Shown here one piece after another: positions 37,431 to 46,742 of a stretch of DNA of 64,000 bases; the stretch's first letter is position 1; each line of letters starts with the position of its first letter. The notes beneath the pieces were generated by a model. It made no database searches, was not told the DNA's origin, and saw nothing but the letters and a program-made list of their open reading frames with translations. Origin of the DNA: an uncultured Croceitalea sp. (lineage in GTDB: Bacteria; Bacteroidota; Bacteroidia; Flavobacteriales; Flavobacteriaceae); contig CANLWK010000003.1 of the NCBI GenBank assembly GCA_947494805.1, positions 620,001-684,000 on the forward strand, read 5' to 3'. Position numbers and translations under genes: made by a program.

Positions 37431-38309
37431 ATGAAAAAGGCCCTTGTTTTTGGTGGGTTTGGGTTTCTAGGCTACTATTTGACCAAAGCACTTCTTAAAA
37501 GGCAGTATGAAGTAACTGTTGCCGATATCATTGAAGACAATGAATTAGAGGAAGAAGTAAATTACATGTACTGTGATATTTCTGAAGAAACGCAGGTTGC
37601 CAAAGTATTTGACTCAAACACTTTCAACGTGGTCTATAATTTGGCAGGGTTTGCCAATTTAGATGTTGCCATAAAGTTTCCAATAAAGACTATGAATTTG
37701 AATGTTATGGGCAACATGTATATTTTAAAACAGTGTGTAGAGAAAAAAGTTGAAAAATTTGTCTATGCGAGCAGTGCGTATGCTATGAGCAACAAAGGTT
37801 CATTCTATGGAATAAGTAAGTTGGCCTCTGAAAAAATAATAGAAGAGTACCATAAAAAGCACAATCTTACTTTCATTATTTTGAGGTATGGATCTGTTTA
37901 TTCCGAGAAGCCTTATGACAATAATTACATCTACAATTTGGTTAAAAGGGCAGTCAAAGAAAATAGAATAGACCATTATGGCGATGGCAAGGAGATAAGG
38001 GAATATATACATGCTGCGGATGCCGCTAAATTATCAGTGGATGTAATCGAGTCAAATGTATTTTCAAACCTACATGTAATTCTTACCGGAACGGAACGTA
38101 TGCAGCGATTTGAACTCTTTCAGATGATAAATGAAATTTTGAGTGGACAAGTAAGTGTTAATTGTGAAGATTCGGGATATCAGAACCATTATAAGTTTAC
38201 ACCATATTCTTTTGAACCGAGTGTAAGCAGAAAGTTGACCGCAAATCCTCATATTGACATGGGGCAAGGGCTGTTGGAGTGTATCAGAGAGGTACATAGG
38301 CATGAGTAA
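37431..38309 (+). CDS. NAD-dependent epimerase/dehydratase (SDR, extended)
   Basis: 292 residues. GGFGFLGYYL at the N-terminus is the G-x2-G-x2-G Rossmann motif, and SSAYAMS...YGISK supplies Ser and the Y-x3-K catalytic pair (about 116-129). It is slightly shorter than most nucleotide-sugar epimerases. Located 3 bases after the aldolase gene, so it probably oxidises, reduces or epimerises the sugar acid or its precursor. Substrate unknown. Confidence 0.88.
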   Translation: MKKALVFGGFGFLGYYLTKALLKRQYEVTVADIIEDNELEEEVNYMYCDISEETQVAKVFDSNTFNVVYNLAGFANLDVAIKFPIKTMNLNVMGNMYILKQCVEKKVEKFVYASSAYAMSNKGSFYGISKLASEKIIEEYHKKHNLTFIILRYGSVYSEKPYDNNYIYNLVKRAVKENRIDHYGDGKEIREYIHAADAAKLSVDVIESNVFSNLHVILTGTERMQRFELFQMINEILSGQVSVNCEDSGYQNHYKFTPYSFEPSVSRKLTANPHIDMGQGLLECIREVHRHE

Positions 38310-38324
38310 ATTTCTTCAATCAAT

Positions 38325-38981
38325 ATGCTAATAGAGAACGTCTTTTTTGATTTTGATGGTGTTTTGGCCGAATCCGTATCTGCCAAAACGGAGGCTTTTA
38401 AAGAGATGTATTTGCCTTACGGAGAAGATATAGCTTTACAAGTTGTAAACTACCATATTGAAAACGGAGGAATTTCCCGTTATGAGAAATTCAGGCATTG
38501 GGAGAAGACTTTTTTTAATAAAGAGCTTGATGAAGGTGAGGTAAAGATTATGGCACAAAGGTTTTCAGATCTCGTATTGCAAAAAGTAATAGATGCAAAA
38601 CCAGTGAAGGATTCTCTTTGGTTTTTACAAAAATATTATGACAAGCTTAGATTTTGGGTAATCACTGGTACACCCACGAATGAAATTATCACAATAGTTG
38701 AAAAAAGAAAACTTGATATATACTTCCAAGGACTTCACGGATCGCCCGAAAGCAAAAAATATTGGACCGAATTTTTGATAGATAAATTTAAACTTAGGCG
38801 AGAGACAACGCTGTTTTTAGGTGATGCGACTACTGACATAGAGGCGGCTCGATTCTCAAAACTACTTTTTGCCCTAAGGGACAATGAAGAGAATAAAAGC
38901 CTTTTTGAAGACTACCAGGGCTTTCGATTCACTAATTTTAAAGAGTTGGAACAGTTGCTCATAAATAATAAACTATTATAG
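38325..38981 (+). CDS. HAD superfamily phosphatase
   Basis: 218 residues. Motif I FFDFDGVLAES (D-x-D-G-V), motif II VITGTP, a conserved Lys region (SPESKKYW) and motif IV FLGDATTDIEAA are all present. It has a helical cap of the type found in phosphoglycolate-phosphatase-like enzymes. It is likely to dephosphorylate a sugar acid phosphate before CMP activation, as KdsC or NeuB-linked phosphatases do in canonical pathways. Spaced 15 bases after the SDR gene and 2 bases before the dehydrogenase. Confidence 0.87.
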   Translation: MLIENVFFDFDGVLAESVSAKTEAFKEMYLPYGEDIALQVVNYHIENGGISRYEKFRHWEKTFFNKELDEGEVKIMAQRFSDLVLQKVIDAKPVKDSLWFLQKYYDKLRFWVITGTPTNEIITIVEKRKLDIYFQGLHGSPESKKYWTEFLIDKFKLRRETTLFLGDATTDIEAARFSKLLFALRDNEENKSLFEDYQGFRFTNFKELEQLLINNKLL

Positions 38982-38983
38982 CC

Positions 38984-39928
38984 ATGAAAGTTTTGTTAAC
39001 CTCTACTTCTTTTCAAGATACGCCGGGGAAACATCAAGAACTCTTAAAGAGCCAAGACTTTGATGTTGATTTGCTAAGAGGCCCTATATCCGAGCAAGAA
39101 CTATTGCCAATAATTGACAAATACGATGCAGTTATTTGCGGTGATGACGACTATACTGAAAGGGTTTTAACCAAAGGTGCAAAAGGTAGATTAAGATACA
39201 TTTCAAAGTATGGGGTTGGTTTGGACCGAATAAATTTAGAGGTAGCCGAGCGATTGGGAATACCTGTAAAAAACTGCCCGGGAGTTAATCAAACCTCGGT
39301 TTCAGAACATGTATTGGCCTTGCTTTTTACATTTGAAAAAAATGTGCACCTTCAATACAACTCTACAAGACTAGGAAGCTGGAAACGTTTGGTGGGAAAT
39401 GAAATTTTTGGGAAGACAATTGGAATAATTGGCCTTGGGGCAATCGGAAAAGAATTGGCAAAAAAATGCAATGCCTTAGGGATAAAAGTTTTGGCTTTTG
39501 ATATCTATAAAGATGAACTTTTTATAAAGGAAAACCCGTATGTAGGTTTTGTTGATTCTCTTGATAACATTTATGAAAAAGCAGACATATTAAGTCTACA
39601 TATACCACATACTCCTCAAACTGAGCTTATGATTAATGAAGAAGTAGTTTTCAAACGATTGAAGAAGACCCCAGTTTTGATAAACACTTCTAGAGGTATG
39701 CTTGTAGATTCTGAGGCCATATTAAAAGGGATTGAAGAGGGTAAATTAAGGGGTTATTTGACAGATGTTTTAAGTCAAGAACCAATGAGTTCAGATGAAG
39801 TTTTAAGGAATAAAGAAAGTGTTATTATAACTCCCCATGTAGGTTCAAGAACATTTCAAAGTGTAGAAAGACAAGGTGTTATGGCGGTAGAAAACTTGTT
39901 GGCACTTATAGCAGACACTTTGACATAA
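38984..39928 (+). CDS. D-isomer-specific 2-hydroxyacid dehydrogenase (SerA-like)
   Basis: 314 residues. NAD-binding motif GIIGLGAIGKEL (about 147-158). Catalytic Arg in INTSRGMLVD, Glu in VLSQEP and His in TPHVGSRTF form the family triad. The N-terminal substrate domain contains KYGVGLDRINLEVAERLGIPVKNCPGVNQTSVSEH. Related to phosphoglycerate dehydrogenase but lacks the ACT domain. In this operon it may supply or consume a 2-oxo acid for the pyruvate aldolase step. Substrate unknown. Confidence 0.88.
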   Translation: MKVLLTSTSFQDTPGKHQELLKSQDFDVDLLRGPISEQELLPIIDKYDAVICGDDDYTERVLTKGAKGRLRYISKYGVGLDRINLEVAERLGIPVKNCPGVNQTSVSEHVLALLFTFEKNVHLQYNSTRLGSWKRLVGNEIFGKTIGIIGLGAIGKELAKKCNALGIKVLAFDIYKDELFIKENPYVGFVDSLDNIYEKADILSLHIPHTPQTELMINEEVVFKRLKKTPVLINTSRGMLVDSEAILKGIEEGKLRGYLTDVLSQEPMSSDEVLRNKESVIITPHVGSRTFQSVERQGVMAVENLLALIADTLT

Positions 39929-39947
39929 TTAGCCTTTTTATAGTCTT

Positions 39948-42296
39948 ATGAAATATAGAAAAGATATTGATGGTCTTAGAGCCATAGCGGTTTTATTGGT
40001 GGTATTTGATCATATAAAAATACCACATTTCGAAGGGGGTTTTTTAGGAGTAGATATATTCTTTACAATTTCTGGGTTTTTGATTACAAGTATTTTGATA
40101 GGAAAGCTGCAGAGTAATTCCTTTAGTTTTCAAGAGTTTTATGCCAAAAGAATTAAAAGGATTTTTCCTGTTTTAGTTTTCGTTCTCCTAGTAGCTACCA
40201 TAATCAATATAAAACTGCTATATCCGGAACAACTTAAAGAGTATTTTTCCTTTCTGCCATATACTGTCTTTGGTTTGGGAAACATTGCTGCCACGAATTT
40301 AGAAACGGGTTATTTTGATCAGTCAGCCGAAAGGCATCAGCTTTTACACACTTGGTCTTTAGGGGTTGAAGAGCAATTTTATTTATTAATACCATTGCTT
40401 TTATTTTTGCTTTGGAAAATTAAGAGCACTAAGACTCGTGAGACTGTAATATTGTTGATTTTAATGTTTTCAACATTGTTAAGTTTGATTTTCGTCCAAT
40501 TCACTGATTTCTCAAAAAGCAATTATTATTTGTTACATACCAGATTTTTTGAAATTTTTATTGGTGTGACGTTAGCGGTGTTTTATGAAAAACTACCTAG
40601 ATTCAAGATGCCTTTTTTGAGTAGTTTGGCGACACTTTTTTTAGTTTTTGCACTTGTTTTTCTAAGCATTTATTTTGATAGCGATACACCCTGGCCTGGT
40701 TTAAATGCTTTTTGGGTTGTTTTGTCGACATCAATGCTCATATATTTTGGAGGTAAAAGCACTAAAAACATTGTCTCAGATAAGTGGCTTGGAAACCCTT
40801 TTATGGTATTTGTTGGAAGAATATCTTATAGCCTTTACCTATGGCATTGGATATTTATTTCGTTGGCAATAGAAATGGGTTTTGATTTTGTTCAAATTTC
40901 AATATTCGACAAACTTCTTTTTCTTTTTTTCTTCTTAATACCGGTCTCGTATCTATCCTGGAAATATGTTGAAAATACTTTTCGATATAACAAAGAAGTT
41001 AGCTTAAAGGCTTCTCTGATAAAATGGGTTGCTGTACCTGCTCTTGTTTCAATTGGACTGCTATGGCTTCAAAGCAATAATGAAGAATTATTTTACAATA
41101 CGGAAGAAATAGATCAAACAACATACAGATATATAACAAGCACTCCACACTATGTTGTTCAAAACATTAATGAAACTACGAAAGAGTTATCTTCTAACTT
41201 TAATCGAAATGAAATTTTAATAGGAGATTTTAATACAAAAGATAAGGTAATCACACATACTGACGTGTTAAATTCGGAGGTTTTAATTCTTGGCAATTCC
41301 CACTTCAATGCATTCAAGCATTTTATAGACTACCAGCTCAAAGAAATCGGATATGTTGGTCATGTTATGGAAGAACGTACAGTAAATGTCTACTCTTCAA
41401 AAAACGCGGAAAAGATTTACTCCCAGTTGTTGGAGAACAAAAAGTATCTTTTAATAATTGTTAGACACTCTGGCGAAAAATTTGGCGACACCAATATTGA
41501 TTGGAGAGAATGGCTAATAAAAGAAGCTATGAAAAATGGAGTTACTCCTATTGTTATGGTGCCAAGCATTGAAATTGAAAGTGACGCTGAAGCAAGAAGA
41601 AATATATATGCAAAAAAGATATTTGATATAAGGTTAAACAGAGAAAAAGAGCTTTTTCCACTTCTTCAAAACATTCAAAATATAACACAGGTAGAAAATC
41701 TCTATAGCAATTATAAGAACTCTGTAAGATGGTTAGATTTTAAACCTTTGATGTACTCAAATGGAAGTTTTAATCTATGGCTTGATGATGAATTTATCCT
41801 ATTTGATGATAATCATCTTACAAGAAAAGCAGGAATGCAATTAGGAAGGGAATATAGTATAAGATATGGGAATATTTTTAGCTCTGATTGGGAACAGACA
41901 CCTATAATGATGTCAAATTTGTTTTACTCTAAGAGTAATAATTACAACTATTTCTCTGACACTTATAACATTTACAGCGATGGTATGTTCACTATAAGTA
42001 AGTTGAAGGGTATTGGTAAAATAAAAATAAGAAAAAAGTATAGTCCTATAAGTGATGAGAAAAGTAATTTTTTCTTACACTTATTTCCAAAAAATTTTCA
42101 GGATTTACCAGAGAGAAGAAAAGAAATCGGTTTTGACAACATCAATTGCAAAAAGGAATTTCTTAAGACCTTTATAGGACAAGAGAAACTTTTAACGGGA
42201 GAATTTAAAGTTCCGAATTATGAAATAGATTCTATATTAATTGGCCATTATACTTCTGATGGCAAAAGGATGCTTGATTTAAAATTTAAGTGGTGA
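39948..42296 (+). CDS. OafA/YrhL-type O-acyltransferase with SGNH domain and an extra C-terminal module
   Basis: 782 residues. An acyltransferase-3 membrane domain (about 1-370: YRKDIDGLRAIAVLLVVFDH with the catalytic His, then VDIFFTISGFLI, HTWSLGVEEQFYL) has ten or so helices. A periplasmic SGNH hydrolase-like domain follows, with GNSH (Ser451) and DDNHL (Asp621/His623). The usual GDSH is GNSH here. The last about 75 residues (FFLHLFPK...LPERRKE.GFDN) match residues 76-144 of the lipoprotein at 45896, an additional module. It probably O-acetylates (or otherwise acylates) polymer sugars. Gap of 50 bases before the flippase gene. Confidence 0.88.
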   Translation: MKYRKDIDGLRAIAVLLVVFDHIKIPHFEGGFLGVDIFFTISGFLITSILIGKLQSNSFSFQEFYAKRIKRIFPVLVFVLLVATIINIKLLYPEQLKEYFSFLPYTVFGLGNIAATNLETGYFDQSAERHQLLHTWSLGVEEQFYLLIPLLLFLLWKIKSTKTRETVILLILMFSTLLSLIFVQFTDFSKSNYYLLHTRFFEIFIGVTLAVFYEKLPRFKMPFLSSLATLFLVFALVFLSIYFDSDTPWPGLNAFWVVLSTSMLIYFGGKSTKNIVSDKWLGNPFMVFVGRISYSLYLWHWIFISLAIEMGFDFVQISIFDKLLFLFFFLIPVSYLSWKYVENTFRYNKEVSLKASLIKWVAVPALVSIGLLWLQSNNEELFYNTEEIDQTTYRYITSTPHYVVQNINETTKELSSNFNRNEILIGDFNTKDKVITHTDVLNSEVLILGNSHFNAFKHFIDYQLKEIGYVGHVMEERTVNVYSSKNAEKIYSQLLENKKYLLIIVRHSGEKFGDTNIDWREWLIKEAMKNGVTPIVMVPSIEIESDAEARRNIYAKKIFDIRLNREKELFPLLQNIQNITQVENLYSNYKNSVRWLDFKPLMYSNGSFNLWLDDEFILFDDNHLTRKAGMQLGREYSIRYGNIFSSDWEQTPIMMSNLFYSKSNNYNYFSDTYNIYSDGMFTISKLKGIGKIKIRKKYSPISDEKSNFFLHLFPKNFQDLPERRKEIGFDNINCKKEFLKTFIGQEKLLTGEFKVPNYEIDSILIGHYTSDGKRMLDLKFKW

Positions 42297-42346
42297 AAAC
42301 GCAACAATTTTACGTAAGCCAAAGATGAGTTTCTAAATTTATAGAT

Positions 42347-43672
42347 ATGTCTATTGATCAAAACTATGCTACCAAGAAGATAGTAAAAAAGACTTTGTTC
42401 AACATAGGTTTTCAAGTGTTTCCCATTGCTGCAGCACTATTGTTGACACCTTACCTAATAAATACTATGGGTAAAGATTCTTGGGCAAAGTATGCCACAG
42501 CAATCAGTTTAGTCTTTCTTTCAAACTACTTTTCATTTGGGCTTGGCCCTACGTTAAACAGAAGGGTGTCTGAGTTGGTAGGCCTTAAGAAGTTCAAAAT
42601 TATAAGGGAAGAACTTTTAGAATGTGTTTCATTTTCTTATTTGTTGGGAGGTTTCTTTTTCTTTTTATTACAAATTGCGGCGTATGTGGCCTATGAATAT
42701 GGTAAGTTCAGTATTTTACAGAACGAAGGAGATTACCTATTTTACGCTTTGGCAGTATTAATCTTTTTAGTTGCCTTTTTAATAATTCCATTTAGGTCCC
42801 TGTTAGAATCTTTTAGTGACTTTTACTTTTTGGCAATAGTTCGTTCATCTATCTCGTCTATGTTGTTTATAGTACCGGCAGTGTATATATACCTTTTTGA
42901 AATATCACTATTTGGTATCCTTTTATGTCTTTTTTTGGTTTATACTTCGGCGTATTTGATCTACTTGGTTAGGGTACAGGTTTACAAAAGAAAATTCTCA
43001 TTTGAAACTTACCCTCCATATCACATAGAATTTTTTAAAAGAATCTTTGGTTTTGAAACTGCGTTTTTAAAAGAGACATTTTGGTTTAGTATTTTTTTTC
43101 TCGCCTCTGCGATGGTATTGTTTTTTGACCGGTTTTACTATCCTGCTTTTTTTGATACAAAAACAATAGCTGATCATGTCACATTGTTGGACTTATTTAA
43201 CAGAATTGCGATTGTCACTGGTACAATATCACTGGTTTATTTTTCTGCCATATCCGTATGGTTTCAAGAAAAAAACTTAATAAGAATTAAAAGAAACCTA
43301 AAATTTCAACTTTTGTCCGTTGGCTTTATTTTTATTGGGGTTCTAGTGTTTGGCAACTTCTTTCTAGAGTTAATTCTTAAATGGTGGTTAGGGTCTAGCT
43401 ATTCAACCTTTATTACGGACAACGCTTACCACCTGCTTATAGGAGTGTTATTGATAAATTTTACAATCTTGTTGGCGCGACCACTACAGGCAATTGGACA
43501 GACAAGAAACGTAAGTATTTGGTTGATAGCAACTACTATTATTTACCTTGGCATTGTTGTATTTTTGGGTTTTCGGGGCATTATACAGAATCATTATGTG
43601 GCTTTTCTTGTGAAGGGCACCTTAGATTTGCTCATTCTTATTCTATTGTCTAAAAGGAACAAGATTTTATGA
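42347..43672 (+). CDS. Lipid-linked oligosaccharide flippase (Wzx-like, MOP superfamily)
   Basis: 441 residues with about twelve membrane helices. The N-terminal stretch NIGFQVFPIAAALLLTPYLINTMGKDSWAKYATAISLVFL and the C-terminal NFTILLARPLQAIGQTRNVSIWL follow the layout of polysaccharide-export MATE-like transporters. It is expected to flip undecaprenyl-linked repeat units to the periplasm. Its stop overlaps the glycosyltransferase gene by 4 bases (ATGA). Confidence 0.87.
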   Translation: MSIDQNYATKKIVKKTLFNIGFQVFPIAAALLLTPYLINTMGKDSWAKYATAISLVFLSNYFSFGLGPTLNRRVSELVGLKKFKIIREELLECVSFSYLLGGFFFFLLQIAAYVAYEYGKFSILQNEGDYLFYALAVLIFLVAFLIIPFRSLLESFSDFYFLAIVRSSISSMLFIVPAVYIYLFEISLFGILLCLFLVYTSAYLIYLVRVQVYKRKFSFETYPPYHIEFFKRIFGFETAFLKETFWFSIFFLASAMVLFFDRFYYPAFFDTKTIADHVTLLDLFNRIAIVTGTISLVYFSAISVWFQEKNLIRIKRNLKFQLLSVGFIFIGVLVFGNFFLELILKWWLGSSYSTFITDNAYHLLIGVLLINFTILLARPLQAIGQTRNVSIWLIATTIIYLGIVVFLGFRGIIQNHYVAFLVKGTLDLLILILLSKRNKIL

Positions 43673-44802
43673 AAGACAAAGTTTTAATATATGAGGTACA
43701 TTATTCTAATTTTAATAGGTATGTAATTCCTTTAGCACAACATTTAATAGAAAGTAAGATTTCTAAAGAGGTTGTTTTGATTTATGATAGTTTTGTCAAA
43801 AGCCAAAAAATTGATGAAGTCAAAAATCATAACGTATCGAGGGGTTTAGCTAGTGAAGTATGGAAAAGTCTTCAGGGTAACGACAATAGAAATATTGTTT
43901 TTCTAAATTATAGTTATCGTATACCAGATTTGTATTGGACCTCCAAATTTAAGAAGGAGGGAGTTTGTTGCTATCAAATGCAACATGGTATGTATGCCGA
44001 GTTTTTAGAGAGAAGTTTTTTAGGCTACTTTTCCGCAATAGGTAGGAAATGGATATATCTTAAATATTTGTTTGCTTTTTCCTTGAAAGGTAAATGGGTT
44101 GTTTTTTTGTATCTAATCAATAAAGATTTTATCAAATCTTTTAGTTTGAATACCTATATTGAATCAAAGAAGGTCAAAATAGAGTCTGTTCAATCAAATC
44201 AAATTTTTATATGGGGCGATTATTGGAAAAAGTGGTTTGTCAAGAACCATTTCTATAAGGAGTCAGATAATTTTACCACTGTTGGCAACCCGGACTATCA
44301 CACCTTTATTAAAGGTAAGAAGATAAAACGAGAGCCTGAGAAAGTGTGTTATATTGCACAAACCTTTGTCGAAGACGGCCGAATGGAAATGTCAGATTAT
44401 AAAACTATCATGAATAGACTTTCAAATGCACTTACTGAACGCTTGATTGTGAAACTTCACCCCAGATCAAATAAAGCTATTTTTGAGAAAGTAGTTGAGA
44501 ACCGAGGAAAATTAACCTATGATTTTCCTATAACCGGGCATTATATAGGCCACTACTCTTCTTTACTAGCTTTGGCGGCGAATAACGACAGTAAAGTGTT
44601 TTTGTTAGAGATTAATAACGAGGAAATTCCACACTATTTTAAGAATTCGGCGGATGGTATTTATTCAAAAGTCGAAAACTTGATATTGGCAATTAACAGT
44701 AATGAAGACGTAAATGGCGTAAAAGAGATTGCGTATTACTTTGAGAATAAAGAGGAACATCCATATACGATTATAGGACAAAGAATATTGCTCAATAACT
44801 GA
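43669..44802 (+). CDS. Putative glycosyltransferase (polysialyltransferase/CDP-glycerol transferase-like GT-B)
   Basis: 377 residues, no clear membrane helix. Motifs CYQMQHGMYAEFL (N-terminal QHG), VCYIAQTFVEDGRM, LIVKLHPRSNK and GHYSSLLALAA resemble GT-B enzymes of the sialyltransferase/polysialyltransferase and CDP-polyol transferase group, where the HP and (S)S residues contact the CMP part of the donor. With a CMP-sugar synthetase in the same operon, I infer a CMP-ulosonate transferase. It is the only recognisable non-priming glycosyltransferase between 34 and 50 kb. Confidence 0.68.
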   Translation: MKDKVLIYEVHYSNFNRYVIPLAQHLIESKISKEVVLIYDSFVKSQKIDEVKNHNVSRGLASEVWKSLQGNDNRNIVFLNYSYRIPDLYWTSKFKKEGVCCYQMQHGMYAEFLERSFLGYFSAIGRKWIYLKYLFAFSLKGKWVVFLYLINKDFIKSFSLNTYIESKKVKIESVQSNQIFIWGDYWKKWFVKNHFYKESDNFTTVGNPDYHTFIKGKKIKREPEKVCYIAQTFVEDGRMEMSDYKTIMNRLSNALTERLIVKLHPRSNKAIFEKVVENRGKLTYDFPITGHYIGHYSSLLALAANNDSKVFLLEINNEEIPHYFKNSADGIYSKVENLILAINSNEDVNGVKEIAYYFENKEEHPYTIIGQRILLNN

Positions 44803-44816
44803 AATAAATAGTTGTT

Positions 44817-45902
44817 ATGGAAATATATAAACCGATTGTATTTCAGTTCATTTCCATCTCTTGCTTATTCGCTTTCTTTTTGCTCTACGTACTTAAAAGG
44901 GTAAATCTTTTAAAAGAACTCTTATTATCCATGCTGTTTTTTGCTGTTTTAGTACTTTTCATAAACAGAGAATATGATGCTAATATTGACCTTCCGCTAT
45001 ATATGGATTTTTATAGGTACAATGTGAGTTTTGCAGATATATTCATTTCAAAAACCGCGTGGAAGGGAGATTTTTTTTTCTTTGCCATAATGCCGGTTTC
45101 ACATTTTTTCGGTTTTGATAAAGAAACATATATTTCTTTTCAACTGGTAATAAGCATCTTTCTGACCTTTTTTGCTTACCACCTTTTTTTTAAGCAGAAT
45201 AAGTCAAGAGTGTTTTTGGCATTTTTTTTTATGCTGAACAGTTCTTCATTTTATTTAATACAAGGTAATGTGATTCGACAGGGTCTTGCATCTTCATTAT
45301 TGTTGTTAAGTTTATCAACCGATACTGTACACCTAAAAAGAGTCTATAAAATCTTGGCGTTTTTTAGTCATAAAGGGAGCGTTTTTGTTTTTCTTTCAAG
45401 ATACTTTTCTTTCAATAAAGACTACAGACTTGCAACTATTGTTTTGGCCTTTTTAATAGGTTATTTTTCACTTTTTGTTCACATTTTATTCTTGTTTCCA
45501 ATACCCGAATTTGTGCAGACCAAATTGGATTTTTACTCCTCATTTCAGAGGGCTTCCTCAAACTCAATTATTAAATTGGGGCTTCTGCTTCTTTTTAACC
45601 TGCTGTTTTTGATAGCTCATAATAGAAAAGGATACTACAAAACAGTTTATTCATTCTTTTTTTCTTTTTCCATCGCCGCGTTATTGCTTTTTAGATTTGA
45701 TGGGATTTTTTCTAGATTAATATTATACACAGATATTTTCTTGCCTATTTTGATTATTGAAGTTATTGAACGTTTTAAAACCAATAAGAATAGGGCAATA
45801 GTCTCGGTTTTGATGATTGGAGCAAGTATGCTATATTCAGTTTATGTATTTAATCATAAGTCTATTTTGTTTAACATGGGAGAATATTTCAGGCTATGGT
45901 AA
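44817..45902 (+). CDS. EpsG-like polysaccharide polymerase
   Basis: 361 residues and about ten membrane helices. The EpsG-type signature VIRQGLASSLLLLSLS (R-Q-x-L-A) and FFSHKGSVFVFLSRYF (H-K-G/S) are present, as is REYDANIDLPLYMDFY near the N-terminus. EpsG proteins are thought to polymerise lipid-linked repeat units. It overlaps the next gene by 7 bases. A second Wzy/WaaL-like protein lies two genes downstream, so the division of labour is unclear. Confidence 0.85.
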   Translation: MEIYKPIVFQFISISCLFAFFLLYVLKRVNLLKELLLSMLFFAVLVLFINREYDANIDLPLYMDFYRYNVSFADIFISKTAWKGDFFFFAIMPVSHFFGFDKETYISFQLVISIFLTFFAYHLFFKQNKSRVFLAFFFMLNSSSFYLIQGNVIRQGLASSLLLLSLSTDTVHLKRVYKILAFFSHKGSVFVFLSRYFSFNKDYRLATIVLAFLIGYFSLFVHILFLFPIPEFVQTKLDFYSSFQRASSNSIIKLGLLLLFNLLFLIAHNRKGYYKTVYSFFFSFSIAALLLFRFDGIFSRLILYTDIFLPILIIEVIERFKTNKNRAIVSVLMIGASMLYSVYVFNHKSILFNMGEYFRLW

Positions 45903-46720
45903 ACCGCAGATGTAGGCATATATATTTTGTAATTGTTTTTTTTATCTTTTGCCGTTGTGGTAGGATGGACGACGTTGAAGGTTTTCAAGAGATTATAAAC
46001 GATAATTCTATATTGGTCTTTAAAAGCGAAATTCAACGAACTAGGGTGAACTATTTTCCTGATAAGAGAGTACTTCTTTATCATTTTTGGAAAAAAGAAA
46101 AACTTGATGAAAATGGTGATTTGTTTTTGCACATTTATCCAAAAGAAAAAGAGAGTCTTCCTGTGAATAGAAGGAACCATGGCTTTGACAACCTCATAGT
46201 GGAAAAGAATAACATAAAAACCAAGGACTCTTTAAACTTTTTTTTGGCCAAACAGCTTCCCATTGACGTTGAAAGAATAGTTACTGGGCAATATTTAAGG
46301 ACAAAAAGAACTTGGGTTGCAGATTTTGACAAAGTTTTACCATTTTCGAACACTGAAGACTACCCAATTGACAACCAAAACAGAAACTATGTTGAGGAAG
46401 ACAATATTCTCTTAAAACTATTTTTCGATACAATATGCTGTGTATACAACAATACTTCAAAAAGAGAGAGCTTCTTTTTTAACAGAACTTACGACATCGG
46501 TTATTGGGTAGATTTCAAGAATCGGTCAGGCAGTAACAATCCTGATGAGACTGAAGTACCTTTGTTCAAGTTTGCTAACAAGGAAATTGCGGTTGATAGG
46601 TATCGTAGTTTTACAAAAGGCAAGGAGCCTTTTGACGTTTACAAAGTGCAACTGCCAAAACCTATTGACTCTATAAAAGTTTATTTAGGGAGAAGGAGAA
46701 TAAACATAAGGGTTAGATAG
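45896..46720 (+). CDS. Predicted envelope lipoprotein sharing a module with the locus acyltransferase
   Basis: 274 residues. A basic start and hydrophobic stretch (RRCRHIYFVIVFFIFCRCG) look like a signal with possible lipobox cysteines at 19 or 21. Residues 76-144 (LFLHIYPKEKESLPVNRRNHGFDN...RIVTGQYLRTKRTW) match the last 75 residues of the acyltransferase at 39948. The C-terminal portion has Tyr/Phe/Asp-rich segments and no known motif. Overlaps the EpsG-like gene by 7 bases and is 22 bases upstream of the ligase gene. It may bind or modify the polymer. I do not recognise a named family. Confidence 0.7.
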   Translation: MVNRRCRHIYFVIVFFIFCRCGRMDDVEGFQEIINDNSILVFKSEIQRTRVNYFPDKRVLLYHFWKKEKLDENGDLFLHIYPKEKESLPVNRRNHGFDNLIVEKNNIKTKDSLNFFLAKQLPIDVERIVTGQYLRTKRTWVADFDKVLPFSNTEDYPIDNQNRNYVEEDNILLKLFFDTICCVYNNTSKRESFFFNRTYDIGYWVDFKNRSGSNNPDETEVPLFKFANKEIAVDRYRSFTKGKEPFDVYKVQLPKPIDSIKVYLGRRRINIRVR

Positions 46721-46742
46721 AGATTGAAGTAATAGGTGATAT

